Assembly: GCA_009746045.1 (NCBI GenBank)
Contig: RPFO01000253.1
Coordinates: 5,358,145 to 5,420,144 of the forward strand
Source of the DNA: Mesostigma viride
Taxonomy: Eukaryota; Streptophyta; Mesostigmatophyceae; Mesostigmatales; Mesostigmataceae
Direction of reading: 5' to 3'
DNA: 62,000 nucleotides
Below are positions 10,839 through 20,640 of the stretch, one piece after another; position 1 is the stretch's first letter, and each line of letters starts with the position of its first letter. The translations under genes were made by a program, and so were the position numbers. The notes beneath the pieces were generated by a model, which worked only from the letters and a program-made list of their open reading frames with translations, was not told the origin of the DNA and made no database searches.

Positions 10839-11949
10839 CCCATTATGTTTTCCTTTCAGGTTGAAGGCTAGCGACTTCAAGCCTGACCCTGCCCAGCTAG
10901 GAGACTGACTCCAAGCTGACTGAGGTGCTGAGCAACTGACACCCATACTGCAACATCTGGACTGAAAAAGATGGGCCCCAGAACTCGTGCAATACTTGTG
11001 ATGGCATCACGTTTAGCTCAACATGCCCGGGGAGTTCCTCCTCCTCGCGAGCTCACAAGGGAGATAGCTATGCCTGTCTGCCTATCCAGGGAGTGCATCA
11101 CCAGCCAAGAGAGCCATTGTAAAAATGCCAAGGTAACCGTTTAAGAGGTTCCATGTTGTTCCATCATCATCGCCCACTCAGAGAAAAAATACCCAGCCAG
11201 GCTGGGTCAACTGAGCTCAGGTTACCTGCAACCTGAGGAGTGACAGTGGACAGGTTTATTGCACCCTGCACTGTCCATGTTGTACCTGCACAACATGTGA
11301 GGACCAGCCACCCCTGCCCTGCACAGAGGGGGCTGAAGTCCTAGTGACAGGTGACAGGACTATGACATCCTGGACCTGGCCACGTTGCACCTGCACAACG
11401 TGTGGGAACCAGCCACCCCTGCCCTGCACATGGTGACTGAAGTCCTGGTGACAGGTGACAGGAATATTTCATCCTGCACCTGTGCTGAGCACGTTGTACT
11501 AGACAACATGACAGCACCCATGCCTTACTGCCACTGAACAGTGAGGCCAGGTGGCCCAGGATATCCACAGTGAACTGGGGTCCTGGGTAACCACCTGTCA
11601 AGGGAGCTTTGACCCTCCACTTGAATGGGGGCACCTGAGCCACTGAGCTCAAGGCCAATCCACCAAGGCATACGCCCTAGTGGAAAAATGTGAGATACAT
11701 CCCATGCCCACCTATGAAGGTGTGCATAACGAAATTCCATGGTGTTGAAAAAATCAAAACAGATTTTATTGGGCATAGGGCACGCAGATGTATGAAAACA
11801 GACTCCAACCAACCCCCCTTGCTGGAAGCCACAACCTACCCCTTGGACCTGCCCAAGGGGTACTGGGTGACCTAGGCGGCCCTGGTGAACAGGACCCTGC
11901 TAGGCGTCCCCCCTATGGGGCAGGGTTGCCTGCTTGCCATAGGGGTTCA
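10839..11949 (-). other. element A 3' untranslated region
   Basis: About 1.1 kb between the RNase H stop and the 3' LTR. It contains a diverged direct duplication near 11283-11375 and 11388-11463 (blocks CCAGCCACCCCTGCCCTGCAC and GACAGGTGACAGG). No coding frame with a recognisable domain. Confidence 0.6.
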
Positions 11950-12876
11950 TCAAGTGGTACAACAGCTGGTATTGTCAGCTGCCTGCTGAGGCACTTTAGT
12001 GAGTGCATCAGCAGCGTTGTGTTTGTCCTCCACGTGACGGGTGGACTCCCAGTAGGTGGACTCCTGTTTCAGGACCACCCAGTCAAGATCAGTGTGCACA
12101 GCATAGGGGTTAGCAAGGAAACTGAGGACTGACTGACTGTCAGTGAGCAAGTGTGCCACCACCCCAGCATTGCTGCCTGCTTGCATCTGCAACCAAACCA
12201 GCACATGATTCAAGTACCTGGCATGAAGCACTGCTGACACCACTGCCCTGCACTCAGCAGCATTGCTGCTGACAGCCTTGCGTCTATGCAACCGGCTGTA
12301 CCATGAAATGAGAGACAAGGGTGCATCATCATTCTGCACAAAATACAAGCCTGACTCCCTTGCCTGCAACTTGGTAATCTGCCTGGACTCCATGGAACTA
12401 TCCATCATAGCTTGGATGTGAATGGTTTTGTGGAGATCCAAGGAGTGCAAGATAAGGGGAGGGCCTTCCTGGAGAGTTTTGGTGATGGCTTTGTGACCTA
12501 CTTGCATCAAGACATCATCATCAACTCTGCTAACCACAGCCAGGTGAGGTGCACACGTTGAGCACAACCACCCCAGCTTGCCTCTAATGGTAGGACAGGC
12601 TCCAGGTTTGATTTTTGTTTGCAAAACCTCCAAGCAGCTGTGCATGTAATCATTGGGAGAGTAGAGTGCACACACCCACTGGTTTTGATGCTGCTGGAGT
12701 TGTAACATTGTGCCACAAAATTTTATGGCAGTGGTGCCCAGCTCTACTTGCTTGCCAATCTCAAAATGCTGTGACACTTGTTGAATAAAATCATCCACAG
12801 CACGCCTTGGCCCAGCAATCAGCTGATCATCCCCATGCCACACAAAGGTGAGAATGCCATGAGGGTGTGGGACCAC
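11950..12876 (-). pseudogene. element A RT C-terminal half and RNase H
   Basis: 308 aa. Residues 14-17 are HGDD in a FVWHGDD context, the position of the copia YVDD catalytic motif. The RNase H domain follows: candidate catalytic residues D159 (MMDSS), E209 (AAECR), D246 (LTDSQS) and D290 (AADALTK), the order and spacing of copia-type RNase H. It degrades the RNA strand during reverse transcription. The frame is separated from the upstream RT part by a one-base shift near 12905. The product is recognisable but the gene is broken in this copy. Confidence 0.88.
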
Positions 12877-12911
12877 AAAGAAGCAAGGGTCTATGTCATC
12901 ATATCTAGCCC

Positions 12912-13325
12912 CTACTTTTCAAACACAGCCTGAGCTGACATCCTGAAAATGCGAGGAGCTGATTGCAGCCCTTCAACACCTATGTTAGCTTTCAGGTACT
13001 GCTGAGGGATGTGTTTTGCCCAAACTCTGGGAGTGGAGACTACATACACCTGACCATGCCACACTTGTTGTGCTATCTCAGGTGAGCCTTTCAGGAAAGC
13101 CCTTTTAATGTCTGTAGCCTTACATACATAGTCATCCCCATCATTGAGATGACCCACAAAGACAGACAGCAAGATTTTTAGGGATGTTTGCTGAATGCCT
13201 GGCGTGTACAACTCTGCCTCTGTCAGATCAGTGGTGCCCTTGAACTCTGTCACACAAGGTCTAGCATGAAAGATGACTGACCCATCTGCTGCTGGCTTAT
13301 GTTTACACACAAACTTCAGGCGCAA
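12912..13325 (-). pseudogene. element A RT N-terminal half
   Basis: 137 aa with copia-type RT blocks: LKFVCKHK at the start, ELYTPGIQQTS (cf. the copia 'ATPV' block), the catalytic DIKRAFLKG (first Asp) and GVEGLQSAP, which replaces the copia YGLKQAPR block. Frameshifts lie at both ends, into the PR frame near 13320 and into the HGDD frame near 12905. Confidence 0.85.
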
Positions 13326-13897
13326 GTGCTTGCACCCTGCAGGCTTTTTGTCAATAGGTGTGACAGGGGAGTATGAGAAGGACTAAGAGGATCTGGCACT
13401 ACCCATTCTTCCCTGGCCTTGTTAAAGGCCTCCACCCATTTTAGGAATCCTATGTGTGTGCGACAGTCTTGCTCTATCTGTTCATAAGAAAGAGGAGACA
13501 TTTTAGCCACATCATGCTTGCCCAATCCAAATGAGTTGGGATGAAGTTTTTGGTTGTGAACCAAGTCTGCCACACAGGGTTCTTGCCCTGGGGCATACTT
13601 GGGTGTAGCAAATTTTACAGAAGCAATGTTGGTGTTAAGAAGTTTTTCAAGAGAAATTTTGAAATGATTCAGATCAACACCACCCATGTCCTGGATGGAT
13701 AGTCTATCACTGGATATGAGGACACCAGGGTAACAGAGAAAAGGATCCCCCAACAAAGCATTCCCTTTATAACCTTCCAAGACCTGAAAAGGAGTGGGGA
13801 TACCGAGTATAGTCAACATGACCTGACCTAATACCTTGAGGGATGACTGCCCTGAGAAATCAGCCACATGGTGCCAGGGTGAAGGTTCCAAAGGCAA
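13316..13897 (-). pseudogene. element A retropepsin-like C-terminal part and PR-RT linker
   Basis: Contains DFSG, the beta-rich VMLTILGIPTPFQVLEGY block and ALLGDPFL, matching the flap/second-half and ILG-x-PFL signature of retropepsins. A linker follows with HPNSFGLGKHDVAKMSPLSYEQ and FLKWVEAFNKAREEW blocks, which recur in B, C and D between PR and RT. It continues the protein of 13828-14367 after a frameshift near 13880. Confidence 0.75.
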
Positions 13898-14367
13898 TGG
13901 GGCACAGCCAGGGCACTGATAATGCTGACCTGGGCTTGTGTGTCCACTGCAACCATAAATGGGCTATTGTCATTCTGCCCAACCTTCCCCACCTTAGCTG
14001 ATCCTGCAGCAGTTTGAGCTTTGGCTCTATGAGCTGCTTGTAAAATGCGAACAGCGTCTGCTAGGCTGCGTTTGGAAGGTGCAGCTAGTGGCTGAGCTAT
14101 GTTCACACTTGAAGAGGTGATAGGTTGCTGATCACCTGTTTTGCCAATGTGACCCTCTGCTGCAGGGGGCCAAGCCTGCAGTGACTGCCTGCAATCATCA
14201 AGGGTGACCTGGGTGTCACAGTGGGTGTGGCTCTCACACTCACCAGTGGGTGTTCCAAACAACCACTCACTGGGCAACGCTGGGATGCCAGGCAACTGTA
14301 CAGGGCTGTCGGCCAACAGCTCTTCCTCCTCTGCCACGTCTGACACAGTTGGAAAATACAATTTCAT
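13828..14367 (-). pseudogene. element A retropepsin-like N-terminal part (DTQ active site)
   Basis: 179 aa. A disordered acidic/proline region is followed by FMVAVDTQAQVSII (D142), the place where retropepsins have D-T/S-G-A. Gly is replaced by Gln, as in B. The ATG overlaps the integrase stop in an ATGA tetranucleotide, so the PR frame is -1 relative to integrase. Aspartic protease activity is uncertain. The domain sits after integrase, not before it as in known copia elements. Confidence 0.75.
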
Positions 14368-15590
14368 CCTGTGAGGTGAACACCTGTGAATTTTCCCGTG
14401 TCATTGTGTTTAACTAACACTGTCCTGCCAGTGGTGTTAAACTTTAGGATGGTGGCTGGCCCATGCCAGGTACCCACCTTGCCTAGTCCCGACTCCTTGT
14501 AGAATAGGACCTGATCCCCTTCTCTGAAGGTGGGACGTGGATGCTTTGCATCCTTGACAGCTAACCTGCTAGCTGTCTGTGCTCGCTGTGCGTTGTATAG
14601 GGCTAGTACCTCAGGTGGATAAATGCCTGCATGCAATCCATCTGGTGTAATGACCACCCCTTGTGGGGTTTTCATGAGTGGCCTCCTGTTGAGGACTTGG
14701 CACAACCTGGTGGACCACAGAGCTCTGTCAGCATATGACCCACTGTCAGCCAGCAGATTGCCATCTTCTTTGGCTACAAGGGTTTTAATGGACCTGATGG
14801 CCCTTTCAATAATGCCTTGCCTCTCATGATCTTCTAGCCCAGCCAGATCAATAGCCTCACACCCTGGTTCATTGGCAAGACACGTGAACTGCTGATCCAG
14901 TAACAATGCCTCCACAGGGTAGTACCTGGCCTGAGCAATCAAGAGAGCCCTGAGCAACTGTGTCTTGTCCATTCCAGGTAATGGTTCAATGGTTGTGTAC
15001 CTTGACCATGCATCTTTAAGTGCCAAGTAAGATTGTCCTTTGATATGAAAGACATCTCCTACCACCCTGCCCTTGCTCTTAGGTGGGGTAGCTACATGCC
15101 ACTTAGGGGGTTTGGGTGCATTGAACTGACAATGCTGGCAGTGGGATCTGACCACCTGGCATGCACGTCTGAGTGCTGCCCCCCCTATTGCTGCTGCCAC
15201 CACCTCTGCACTCACTTCATGCCCATAAAGGAAATGCAACTGCAAAGCAAGCTCCTGAAAACTGATCTGAGCATCCTCTGCTGGGGACACTCTGCACACC
15301 TTGGGAACCATAGATGTGAAGGTTGGTTTAGAGACATAATCTTCTGAAACCAGCTGTAGCACCTTTCCAGAACTGCTCACTGCTCTGACAGTGGGGCATG
15401 CAGATGAAAGAGGTGAAGCAGGCACACTCAAGCCAGCATGAGAGGGAGACTCACACTTCTTGCCGTAAGGAGGCCGCTTGCAGTCCTTGGGGTCACCGTG
15501 GGGCGGCCCGTGGCACTTGTGGCACAGGACGTCCAAATGCCCCAGCTCGTCCACGTTCTTGCGGCAGGTGGGCCGCAGGTGGTACTTCAT
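14364..15590 (-). CDS. element A second zinc knuckle and integrase
   Basis: 408 aa; the frame is open further upstream and includes the first CCHC knuckle (C-x2-C-x4-H-x4-C, just before the Met used here). A second knuckle-like C-x2-C-x4-H-x5-C is at residues 23-37. The integrase zinc finger is H119-x4-H124-x26-C151-x2-C154. The DDE triad is D179 (GDVFHIK), D232 (LLLDQQF) and E262 (IIERAI), spaced D-x52-D-x29-E, against the usual 35 residues before Glu. DQQF replaces the SDNGGEF block of copia. The C-terminal part carries an LFYKESG/WHGPATIL block like other IN C-terminal domains. It inserts the cDNA into the genome. This is the longest intact frame in A. Confidence 0.87.
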   Translation of the reverse strand: MKYHLRPTCRKNVDELGHLDVLCHKCHGPPHGDPKDCKRPPYGKKCESPSHAGLSVPASPLSSACPTVRAVSSSGKVLQLVSEDYVSKPTFTSMVPKVCRVSPAEDAQISFQELALQLHFLYGHEVSAEVVAAAIGGAALRRACQVVRSHCQHCQFNAPKPPKWHVATPPKSKGRVVGDVFHIKGQSYLALKDAWSRYTTIEPLPGMDKTQLLRALLIAQARYYPVEALLLDQQFTCLANEPGCEAIDLAGLEDHERQGIIERAIRSIKTLVAKEDGNLLADSGSYADRALWSTRLCQVLNRRPLMKTPQGVVITPDGLHAGIYPPEVLALYNAQRAQTASRLAVKDAKHPRPTFREGDQVLFYKESGLGKVGTWHGPATILKFNTTGRTVLVKHNDTGKFTGVHLTG

Positions 15591-15665
15591 GCCACAGCGG
15601 GTGCACCGCTGAGAAGACTTGTCCTCCTTGTCCTGCTTCTTGTTGTTGTTGTTGTTGTTGTTGTT

Positions 15666-15705
<40 letters not shown>

Positions 15706-17470
15706 GTTGCTGTTGTTGTTGTTGTTGCTGGAGCTGCCCCCCTTGGAGGGAGACTGCCCCTTACCCTTGCCCTTGCCCCAGCCCCTGCCCTTGCCCTTGC
15801 CCTTGCCCTTGCCCTTGCCCTTAAACATTTGTCCCAGCAGGGACTTGACTTCTGCCATAGTGACAGGTCTCTTGCTCCTGTCTTCCCTCTCCCTATCCTC
15901 CTCCTCCCTCTCTTCCCCCCTGACCCTCTTTACAGAGGTGCCCATGGCCCCCTGGCTAAGGGGAGCCAAGGCCAGCTTGATATAATCCAATGCCTCCTTC
16001 ATGTCCTCCCAGTACTTTGCCATTCCTGTGCAAGCATAGCGTAGGTGTTTTTGTCAAGTTTGAGTTTCTCAAGGAAGAACGCAGCAAGAACTTGTGATCT
16101 AGCTGCTGGACATCAGGACGTGCTTTGATGGCTAGCTCATATTTCTTTGTCTCAGCCACATAGTCCACTGATGTGACCCTGTATTCCTCTACCCACCTGA
16201 ATGCCCCATATATGTCCACAGATGAGGGGGTGGAGAGGAGGTCAGTTAGCTCCTTCATGAAAGCCTCCCAAACTGCCCTAGCCTGCGTGTCCTGCCACTT
16301 GGGATACCTACGCTGGAAGACAAGAATGAGATTCTGAATCTGAGAAGAGGACTGATGGTAGAAATCCCCCTGCATGAGAGATCCAAACCAATTCTTGACA
16401 TTCAGTTCCTCCCTAGCCAGCTGCAGAGAGAGAAGTGCATGATTCCCCTGCTCCCTAGTATACCCCTCAGGCAGCCCCCTGACATTAATCCTATCCACAG
16501 GACGGTTTTCATTGTAAGTGGGCAACCTAGAGGGGGATGCAGGGGGAGAGGGAGAAGATGGTGTTGCTGCTGCAGCATTCACAGGAGAGACCTGCTGAGA
16601 GGGAAGTGCTACTTGAGTGAGCTGAGCAGGATGGGCAAACATGGGCTGTGTAGGAGGGTTAGACAACATAGGGGTGGGCTGGGTGGGGGTGTGAGTGTGT
16701 GTCACTTCCCGCCTCCTGCTGCGGGCCTCCTCCCAATCATGGAAGGTGGGAGAGAGGGACACTTCATCGTCAGTAGGGTTAGTAAGATCATGATGCAGCC
16801 AGGTAGGCAGCCACCTACCCGCCCCTTCAGGATGGCGTTGTGCAGGAGCTCCAGCACGCACCAGACGCACCCTGCTGCCCTGCACCCTCCTCCCTGAGAG
16901 GAGAGCCTGCAGGGCAGGCAGCAGGTCGTCGCACACCCTGCGTGTGCCCGCTTGGAGGTTGGGCAGGCCCAGGATGTGCGTGATGATCGCACACACCAGG
17001 CTGCCCGCCTCCGCGACGTGCATCTGCTGGCTCCTGTCGGCCAGCCCACGGAAGGAGGCTGTGGCTGTCTGTATGGCACGCCACACGGCCTCATCACCCA
17101 AGGTGATGAAGTCGCGACCTTGCAGGTCGCCCTCCAGCAGTGCTGGTTGCTGCCCAGCTGCGGTGGGACCCTGAGGCCCCTCCGGCCCTGCCAGGGCCTT
17201 GTCCTTGGTGCGGCTAGAGGGAGCCTGCCCCCCAGAGCCGCTGGAGGTGCCCGTGACACCTTCCATGGGGGCTGCATCCCCCGCCAGCGCCGGAGGCGCC
17301 GGCGTCGCTGCCGGGGTCCCTGCGACCCCGGGCGCTTGTGTCGCCGCCGGGGTCCCTGCGACCCCGGTGGCCTCCTCAGCCACCTGGCCCCCCACGCTGG
17401 GCGGGGGAGCCTGCGGCTGAGGTTGGACCCTCTGACCTGCCAGAGGATCCTGGGTGGCTTCACCACCCAT
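15493..17470 (-). pseudogene. element A Gag (frameshifted)
   Basis: From 17470 a 504-aa frame: Ala/Pro-rich start, a middle region with an FRGLADRSQQMHV...LGLPNL segment, and an alpha-helical region (LPEGYTREQGN, NWFGSLMQGDFY, VFQRRYPKWQD, VEEYRV) resembling copia UBN2-type Gag. Near 16050-16110 the sense frame changes twice (LDHK to VLAAFFLEKLKLDK to KYWEDMKEALDYIK). It ends in a lysine-glycine repeat (KGKGKG..., 15770-15830) and the (TTG)n tract before the zinc knuckles. Gag packages the element RNA into virus-like particles. The family call rests on position and composition. Confidence 0.7.
15644..15731 (-). repeat. (TTG)n trinucleotide repeat inside gag
   Basis: About 28 TTG units with two interruptions (TTTTG, TTGTGTTGC), lying between the Lys/Gly repeat and the zinc knuckles. 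On the coding strand it would give runs of Gln, Asn or Thr depending on frame; the frame differs on its two sides. Confidence 0.9.
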
Positions 17471-17731
17471 GGGCGTGTTGGGGGCGTCTGCCGCCCCGCG
17501 CCCGTCGCAGGCGGCATCGCAGCCGCCTCACGCCTATCCGGGCCCCAGCCAACTGGCGTGACTTGGGGCCACGGCCCCAACGGAGTCAGCGCGATCTCTG
17601 TCTGGCGACCACGCGCAGCGCCTCTCTCTGGCGCTGCCTGGACGCCCACTGATCAACAGTGCCGGGGTTGTGCCTCGGCCGATTGGCGAAACAGTACAGC
17701 CAAACTGCCACCTGAACCAGGGGACTGCATC

Positions 17732-18357
17732 CTAAGACGCCCCTCGATGCGTTGCACCCGATGAACCTCTATCGCGTGTATCCTCATCTGGAAGCAACTG
17801 AAAACGTTGATGTATGATCCGGCCGTTCACCGAAATGAACGCCGGGATGTCGTCCTCCCCAAGGGGGAGAAAATGGGGTGGGCGCCCGAACGCGACCGGG
17901 GGCGGAACATGTTCCCCATACCGGTCAATGTCCATGGTGGCCATCTGTCGGCCCACGGAAAGGTTGCCAGACGTCGCAGGTGTCTGCGACGAAAGCTCAA
18001 GCGAAGGCCGAGGCCTCGCAGGCTGCACCTCGCCATCCTCCTCGAGGAATCACTCCGCTCACGACCCCCGTCACCTGCGACGGGGGAATCGTGCCCGGGG
18101 GACCTGCCCCCCAGGTGCCATGGCGGACGAACCGCCAGTGGCAAACGGCCGACCGCTCGCCATCCCCCGGGCGCCGGGCCCCACCTGCGGGCCCCGACGC
18201 CTGGGTGGTCAGCGACCACCGTGCGGAAGGTGACGTTGGGCGTCACCCTCGCATCGTTGGTGGAGGGCGTGCCCTCCGGCGAAAGTCGGGGTGAGGTGCG
18301 CCTGGCAGGCGCCTTCCCATTGTTGTTGTTGCCGTTGTTGCCGTTGTTGGAAGCCAT
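17732..18357 (-). pseudogene. element A first ORF upstream of Gag, frameshifted
   Basis: An ATG 43 bp after the 5' LTR starts an Asn/Gly-rich frame (18357) that runs for 176 codons. A second frame (18028-17732) with a SVGRQMATMDIDRYGEH segment and an FISVNGRIIHQRFQL segment looks more protein-like, suggesting a frameshift between them. It ends at a stop about 260 bp before the main Gag start. It may be the true Gag N-terminus or a separate small ORF. Confidence 0.45.
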
Positions 18358-18400
18358 ATTTTTTTTTGCTTGTAAAAAAAATAACGAACTTTTCAGTCCA

Positions 18401-19321
18401 AGTTGGATGGAGACTAGGCACGACGAACAACTGCTGAAGCTGAGAGCGAATGATGATTGTATTAGTAATAATACAATGAGAGAGCAATGGAAGCTGAGGG
18501 CTCAGAATGGAACGTCTGGGCAAACTCGGGTGCTGCGGCACTCCCCAGTGCTACGCCTATATGCCCACTACAATACGGTTCGTAGGAGACGCGAAATGAG
18601 TGAGAATGTTACCCGAGCGGTAACGAGGATTCGCACCGTTGATTTTAACATATGTTTCTTTTTTTGCGCCATTTGGCGAGCATCGACTGGAGCCTGAACC
18701 TAGCGGGGGGAATCGTGTGGGGGAATCTTGCGGGGAAAAATTCCGAACGTGAATTTCGCGAAGTCCTACTACATTTTGCTTGGGTACACGGTACTACAGT
18801 TTCGTCACTGAAAATTTTCTGTAGTTGCGTACGTGTTTCGTACGTTCCGCTGAAATTTTCGTGTTCAGTGCCCAGATCACAATTTGATCCGGGCGCAAAA
18901 TGATTGGCTGTAAGGTACGAACCAAAAACGAAATTTTAGTATCTAAGTTCCGCAGCGCTTGCTGAATTTGCCCCGGAAGCCCGGGGGCACTTTCCCCGCT
19001 GAAAAAGGTGTCCGCGGAAGCGTATTGTAGTGGCGGTGCTACCTGCAGCACCTCACCAGTGGACAACTGTACACTGCAATGCCATGCGACCACGTCACTA
19101 GCATCAACTACACTCGGCCCGTCCAGAACCGGATAACCCGGGTCTGGCGGGTCGAGCTAGAGTCTAGGCACAGTCTGGCACTAACCGCACATCGGTCCAC
19201 ATGACACCTCAGTACCGTACACCCTGCCGTACTGTACTGAGGTGTCCCGCTCAGCCGCGGTAGGCAATACGCGGCGCGCAGGCCGGAAATCCGTGTGTCA
19301 GCCTAAGCATCTCATCTAACT
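18401..19321 (-). repeat. element A 5' LTR, interrupted by a MITE
   Basis: Same sequence as 10381-10838 with 467 bp inserted at 18566-19032. The right edge at 19321 is followed by the target duplication GCAGC and the LINE. Confidence 0.92.
18566..19032. mobile_element. 467-bp CACTA-ended MITE
   Basis: Perfect 12-bp terminal inverted repeats, CACTACAATACG and its complement, inside the 5' LTR of element A. The CACTA terminus suggests the EnSpm/CACTA superfamily. No transposase. Compared with the uninterrupted LTR, four bases (tatg) are missing at the junction, and flanking GCC/GCG is at best an imperfect 3-bp duplication, so the superfamily call is tentative. Confidence 0.75.
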
Positions 19322-19585
19322 GCAGCCTCCTGGTTTGTCTGTGATATGGAGGCAGATGGTGCGCAAGGATAGATGGCAAGTAGTGATGAAGGAGACCACC
19401 CCCAAGCCTGTGGGGGCTCCGCGTGTGACCAATTATGGCATTCATAGCGATTCGGGCCGCGGTGCCCACACCCCTGTAACTAGGACCTAGATAGCTTATA
19501 CCATCCATTCCATCCCATGTTCCCCTCCCACTGAGGACTTATGCTCACGTGACGCAGTCACGTGTCTATTAATTAATTAATTAAT
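19322..19585 (+). mobile_element. second LINE copy (3' part) resuming after element A
   Basis: Starts with the duplicated GCAGC and continues the RT C-terminus (PPGLSVIWR block) and 3' UTR of the copy left at 10380. Ends with the hairpin (19546-19564) and a TTAA tail. Confidence 0.9.
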
Positions 19586-19686
19586 CCATTCCATCTCATG
19601 TTCCCCTCCCACTGAGGACTTATGCTCACGTGACGGAGTCACGTGTCTATTAATTAATTAATTAATTAATTAATTAATTAATTAAT
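19586..19686 (+). mobile_element. short LINE 3'-end fragment with long (TTAA)n tail
   Basis: About 60 bp of LINE 3' UTR (ccattccatctcatg...) with the hairpin (loop GGA) and about 11 TTAA units. It is an extremely 5'-truncated insertion, or a tail duplication, directly behind the previous LINE tail. Confidence 0.75.
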
Positions 19687-19767
19687 CAAACAGTAAGACG
19701 AAAAGCTCAACGTTCAAGTTAGAAAAATTGACCCTAAACCGAAAAAGTCGCCAGGCTACGTGCGGGC

Positions 19768-20640
19768 ATGGTCAGGATGCAAGGTCGCCAGGCACGCCAC
19801 GGTCAACCTTCCCGCCAATTTACCAGCCTCAAACGCCTCCTGGCCCGCCTTGAGCAGGATGAGGCCCAGTCAACACGCCGGCGACCCCAGCCAGGACGGA
19901 GACGACGCATATCCGCCCTGAAAGAAGGACTCCATGCGTTGACAAGCATTAACCCCAATCGCCACCCTCCCGGCCCCTCCCCCCCCACCCCCACCCCCAC
20001 CCCCACCTCCAGCACTACCCTTCTCCACCCCCACCCCCACCCCCACCCCCACCCCCCCGCTAATAGGGCAACGGCCCATTCTTGGTATTGCAAGCTTTAA
20101 TGTACGCACCCTCCCTGCAGATCCTTCTACGAGCGGCGGCACCCCAGCACGCCACCGCGTCGACGAGCTGCTCGCCTTGTGCGCCGAAAACAAGATCGCT
20201 GTCCTCGGGGTCCAGGAGCACCGACGCACCGTCGACCCTCAGCAAGGGGTCAACGGTCTGCTGGTCGACGACCTTCGGGCGGGCTGGGCGCCGGCTGGCG
20301 GTTCCATTATGGTGGAGGCGACGCGCCGGGTCAAGGTGGTGTGGGCCGCTTGTGCTCGCCGGCAGCATCAGAGCAGCTCCAGTCCATCGTGCTGCGATCC
20401 CCGCGTGTGCTAGTGGCCACTTTTTTGGCCACTGAGGGCCATTCCCACCACATGCTAACCGTTATCGTGGGCTATGCACCACATGCGGGTCAAGCTCAGG
20501 CGGAACGTGAGGCCTAATTCTTCAGCGCCCTCAAGGAGGAGGAGGCCAATATCCCAGCTCGGCACTTCCTGGTTATGCTACTCGACGCCAACGCCACGCT
20601 GCCAGTTGGCACTAGTCGGGGAGGATGTCCAATACCCATT
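19768..20640 (+). pseudogene. LINE 5' region: basic N-terminus and AP-type endonuclease, frameshifted
   Basis: A first frame from 19768 has a basic N-terminus (RLLARLEQD, RRRPQPGRRRR) and a Pro-rich stretch coded by CCCCCA repeats. From about 20090 another frame reads IASFNVRTL, then RVDELLALC, ENKIAVLGVQEHRR (metal-binding Glu of the endonuclease/exonuclease/phosphatase fold) and GGSIMV. After a frameshift the third frame carries VLVATFLA, VIVGYAPHAG, a stop, then FFSALKEEE and HFLVMLLDANA (cf. the DFN block). This is the nicking endonuclease of the same kind of LINE whose RT lies at 7.9-10.4 kb. The RT and 3' end are missing, the reverse of ordinary LINE truncation. Confidence 0.8.
19977..20058 (+). 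repeat. CCCCCA-type repeat
   Basis: Two runs of CCCCCA units separated by ctccagcactacccttct. They encode Pro-Thr or His-Pro repeats in the LINE N-terminus. The minus strand is G5T-rich and could form G-quadruplexes. Confidence 0.85.

Larger units (their letters stand above)
10381..19321 (-). mobile_element. LTR retrotransposon A (copia-type, Gag-IN-PR-RT-RH order)
   Basis: A complete insertion bounded by direct LTRs (10381-10838 and 18401-19321) and the 5-bp target duplication GCAGC (10376-10380 and 19322-19326), which rejoins the LINE exactly. LTR termini are AGTTAGATG...CATCCAACT, not the usual TG...CA. The two LTRs differ by only two substitutions plus the nested MITE, so insertion is recent, yet the coding region is broken by at least five frameshifts. 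After the 5' LTR the minus strand starts TGGACTGAAAAG, a plausible primer-binding start (TGG); the polypurine tract before the 3' LTR is probably AAAGGAAAA. Confidence 0.93.

Noticed and set aside
16702-17649. Long second frame over element A gag, both strands
   Set aside because: GC-rich shadow frames; only the frame from 17470 joins the Gag C-terminal region.
20060-20517. Alternative long frames over the LINE endonuclease on the minus strand
   Set aside because: They are antisense shadows; the plus-strand endonuclease motifs decide the strand.
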